From NCBI GenBank assembly GCA_964236735.1, contig CAXSFM010000015.1:1-64000 (forward strand): 64,000 nt of DNA, in the 5' to 3' direction. This DNA comes from JAIVJG01 sp964236735 (GTDB taxonomy: Bacteria > Acidobacteriota > Blastocatellia > Pyrinomonadales > Pyrinomonadaceae). Shown here piece by piece: positions 63,263 to 64,000 of the stretch. Positions within the stretch are counted from its first letter, which is position 1. Every line of letters starts with the position of its first letter. The notes below the pieces were generated by a model. That model saw only the letters and a list, made by a program, of their open reading frames with translations, searched no databases and was not told the origin of the DNA. Position numbers and translations under genes: made by a program.

Positions 63263-64000
63263 GTGGACGAAGAACCAGCACACACCAAAGTACATTTAAC
63301 GCCCGACCCCGTGACAGCCGCCGCCGAAGTTGAAACGCCCGGCGCGGGCGGAGTCGCGCGGCGTGCGTGGCGCGCGCTGGCGATTGACGTGACGCCGCTC
63401 AAAGTGTCGCGCGATTTTCGTCTGCTGTTCGCGGGGCGTTCGGTGTCGTTCTTTGGCTCGATGATGACGTTCGTGGCTCTGCCGTGGCAGATGTATCAAC
63501 TGACGAAGTCGTCGCTGGCGGTCGGGATGCTCGGCGTCGCGGAGTTCGTGCCCATCCTCGTGATGGCGTTCGTCGGCGGCGCGCTTGCCGATTACGTTGA
63601 CCGGCGGCGGATGGTGCGCCTGACGGAACTCGCTCTGATGTTGATGACGGGCGCGCTCGTCTGCAACTCTCTGCTCGCACAGCCGCGCGTGTGGATTCTC
63701 TTCGTGTGCGCGGGCGTGATGGCCGCGCTCGACGGCTTGCAGCGTCCCTCGCTTGACGCGATGCTGCCGCGACTCGTGCCGGGCGAGTTGATGCCTGCGG
63801 CCTCCGCGCTCAGGTCTCTGACGGGCACGGCGGGGATGATCGGCGGCCCCGCGCTCGGCGGCATCCTCGTCGTCGCTTACGGCACGGTCTTCGCTTACTC
63901 GATAGACTTTCTGACTTTCACCGTCTCGCTCGTCGCGCTCTGGTTGATGCGCGCCGTACCGCCGCCGCCGGGCGCGGACAGGCCGAGCGTGCGCTCGGTC
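63263..64000 (+). CDS. MFS transporter, N-terminal part (runs off the window)
   Basis: Open to the window edge. Start is uncertain: GTG 63263 (weak AGG upstream) or GTG 63311. After a short tail comes DFRLLFAGRSVSFFGSMMTF, VALPWQMYQLTKSSLAVGML, GALADYVDRRRMV (motif A, loop 2-3), and RPSLDAMLPRLVPGELMPAA, the pattern of the enterobactin-exporter-like MFS group. At least five transmembrane helices are visible. Substrate unknown; the C-terminal half is missing only because the window ends. Confidence 0.85.
   Translation, partial: MDEEPAHTKVHLTPDPVTAAAEVETPGAGGVARRAWRALAIDVTPLKVSRDFRLLFAGRSVSFFGSMMTFVALPWQMYQLTKSSLAVGMLGVAEFVPILVMAFVGGALADYVDRRRMVRLTELALMLMTGALVCNSLLAQPRVWILFVCAGVMAALDGLQRPSLDAMLPRLVPGELMPAASALRSLTGTAGMIGGPALGGILVVAYGTVFAYSIDFLTFTVSLVALWLMRAVPPPPGADRPSVRSV

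Overview
The window is GC-rich bacterial chromosome with AT-rich patches at its accessory regions. The right-hand housekeeping block (tadA, a DUF2270 membrane protein, hutH, an L,D-transpeptidase lipoprotein, an M23 peptidase, a TFIIB-type zinc protein, an SDR, a SecA-tail protein, an MFS permease), together with intergenic inverted repeats of the CCACAGAGGAC type, suggests an Acidobacteriota-like organism, perhaps Blastocatellia. This placement is an inference from gene style, not from a marker gene.

Layout. (1) 1-16.4 kb: a candidate defence island. A tightly spaced plus-strand operon encodes a coiled-coil protein, an Hsp70-like ATPase, a small zinc-ribbon protein, a very large DEAH helicase with a DUF1998-type C-terminus and a RelE-UvrD fusion. 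Facing it on the minus strand is a two-gene unit: a TM0106-type nuclease fused to an Upf1-like helicase, followed by a D12-class adenine methyltransferase. (2) 16.4-33.7 kb: a complete type I CRISPR-Cas locus of the Myxan (DevR/DevS/Cmx8) type: WYL regulator, cas6, cas3, cmx8, cas7, cas5, an unknown gene, fused cas4-cas1, cas2, and a 78-repeat array. In the AT-rich gap before the WYL gene are two degenerate copies of the CRISPR repeat flanking one 35-nt spacer. The 5' part of that spacer partly matches a site just downstream of a TTGACA promoter in the same gap, and mismatches include positions 6, 12, 18 and 24. This looks like a crRNA-like regulator or RNA antitoxin (CreR/CreA type) and is the most interesting object in the window. 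A second, weaker pair of degenerate repeats lies before cas4-cas1.

(3) 33.7-47.7 kb: an intact IS256-family element sits exactly at the junction between the cut-off distal end of the CRISPR array and a decayed RHS fragment, with no target duplication, so an IS-linked deletion or inversion is likely. Beyond it come two tandem paralogous putative immunity genes and a giant IgGFc-PKD-RHS toxin gene. That gene has a putative ADP-ribosyltransferase-like tip and an N-terminal part broken by frameshifts. (4) 47.7-53.2 kb: a sparse accessory zone with small orphan genes, a PD-(D/E)XK-like protein, a SET-like protein, an excisionase-like HTH gene and a tyrosine integrase that ends 60 bp from the 3' end of tRNA-Ser(CGA). 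The geometry fits a tRNA-targeted integrative element lying to the left of the tRNA. (5) 53.2-55 kb: a HigB-HigA-SecB-like toxin-antitoxin-chaperone operon and a DUF262 remnant. (6) 55-64 kb: the ordinary chromosomal genes listed above.

The left 53 kb reads as layered defence and conflict modules (helicase/nuclease/methylase island, CRISPR-Cas with possible RNA self-regulation, polymorphic toxin, TA chaperone system) reshaped by an IS and an integrase.
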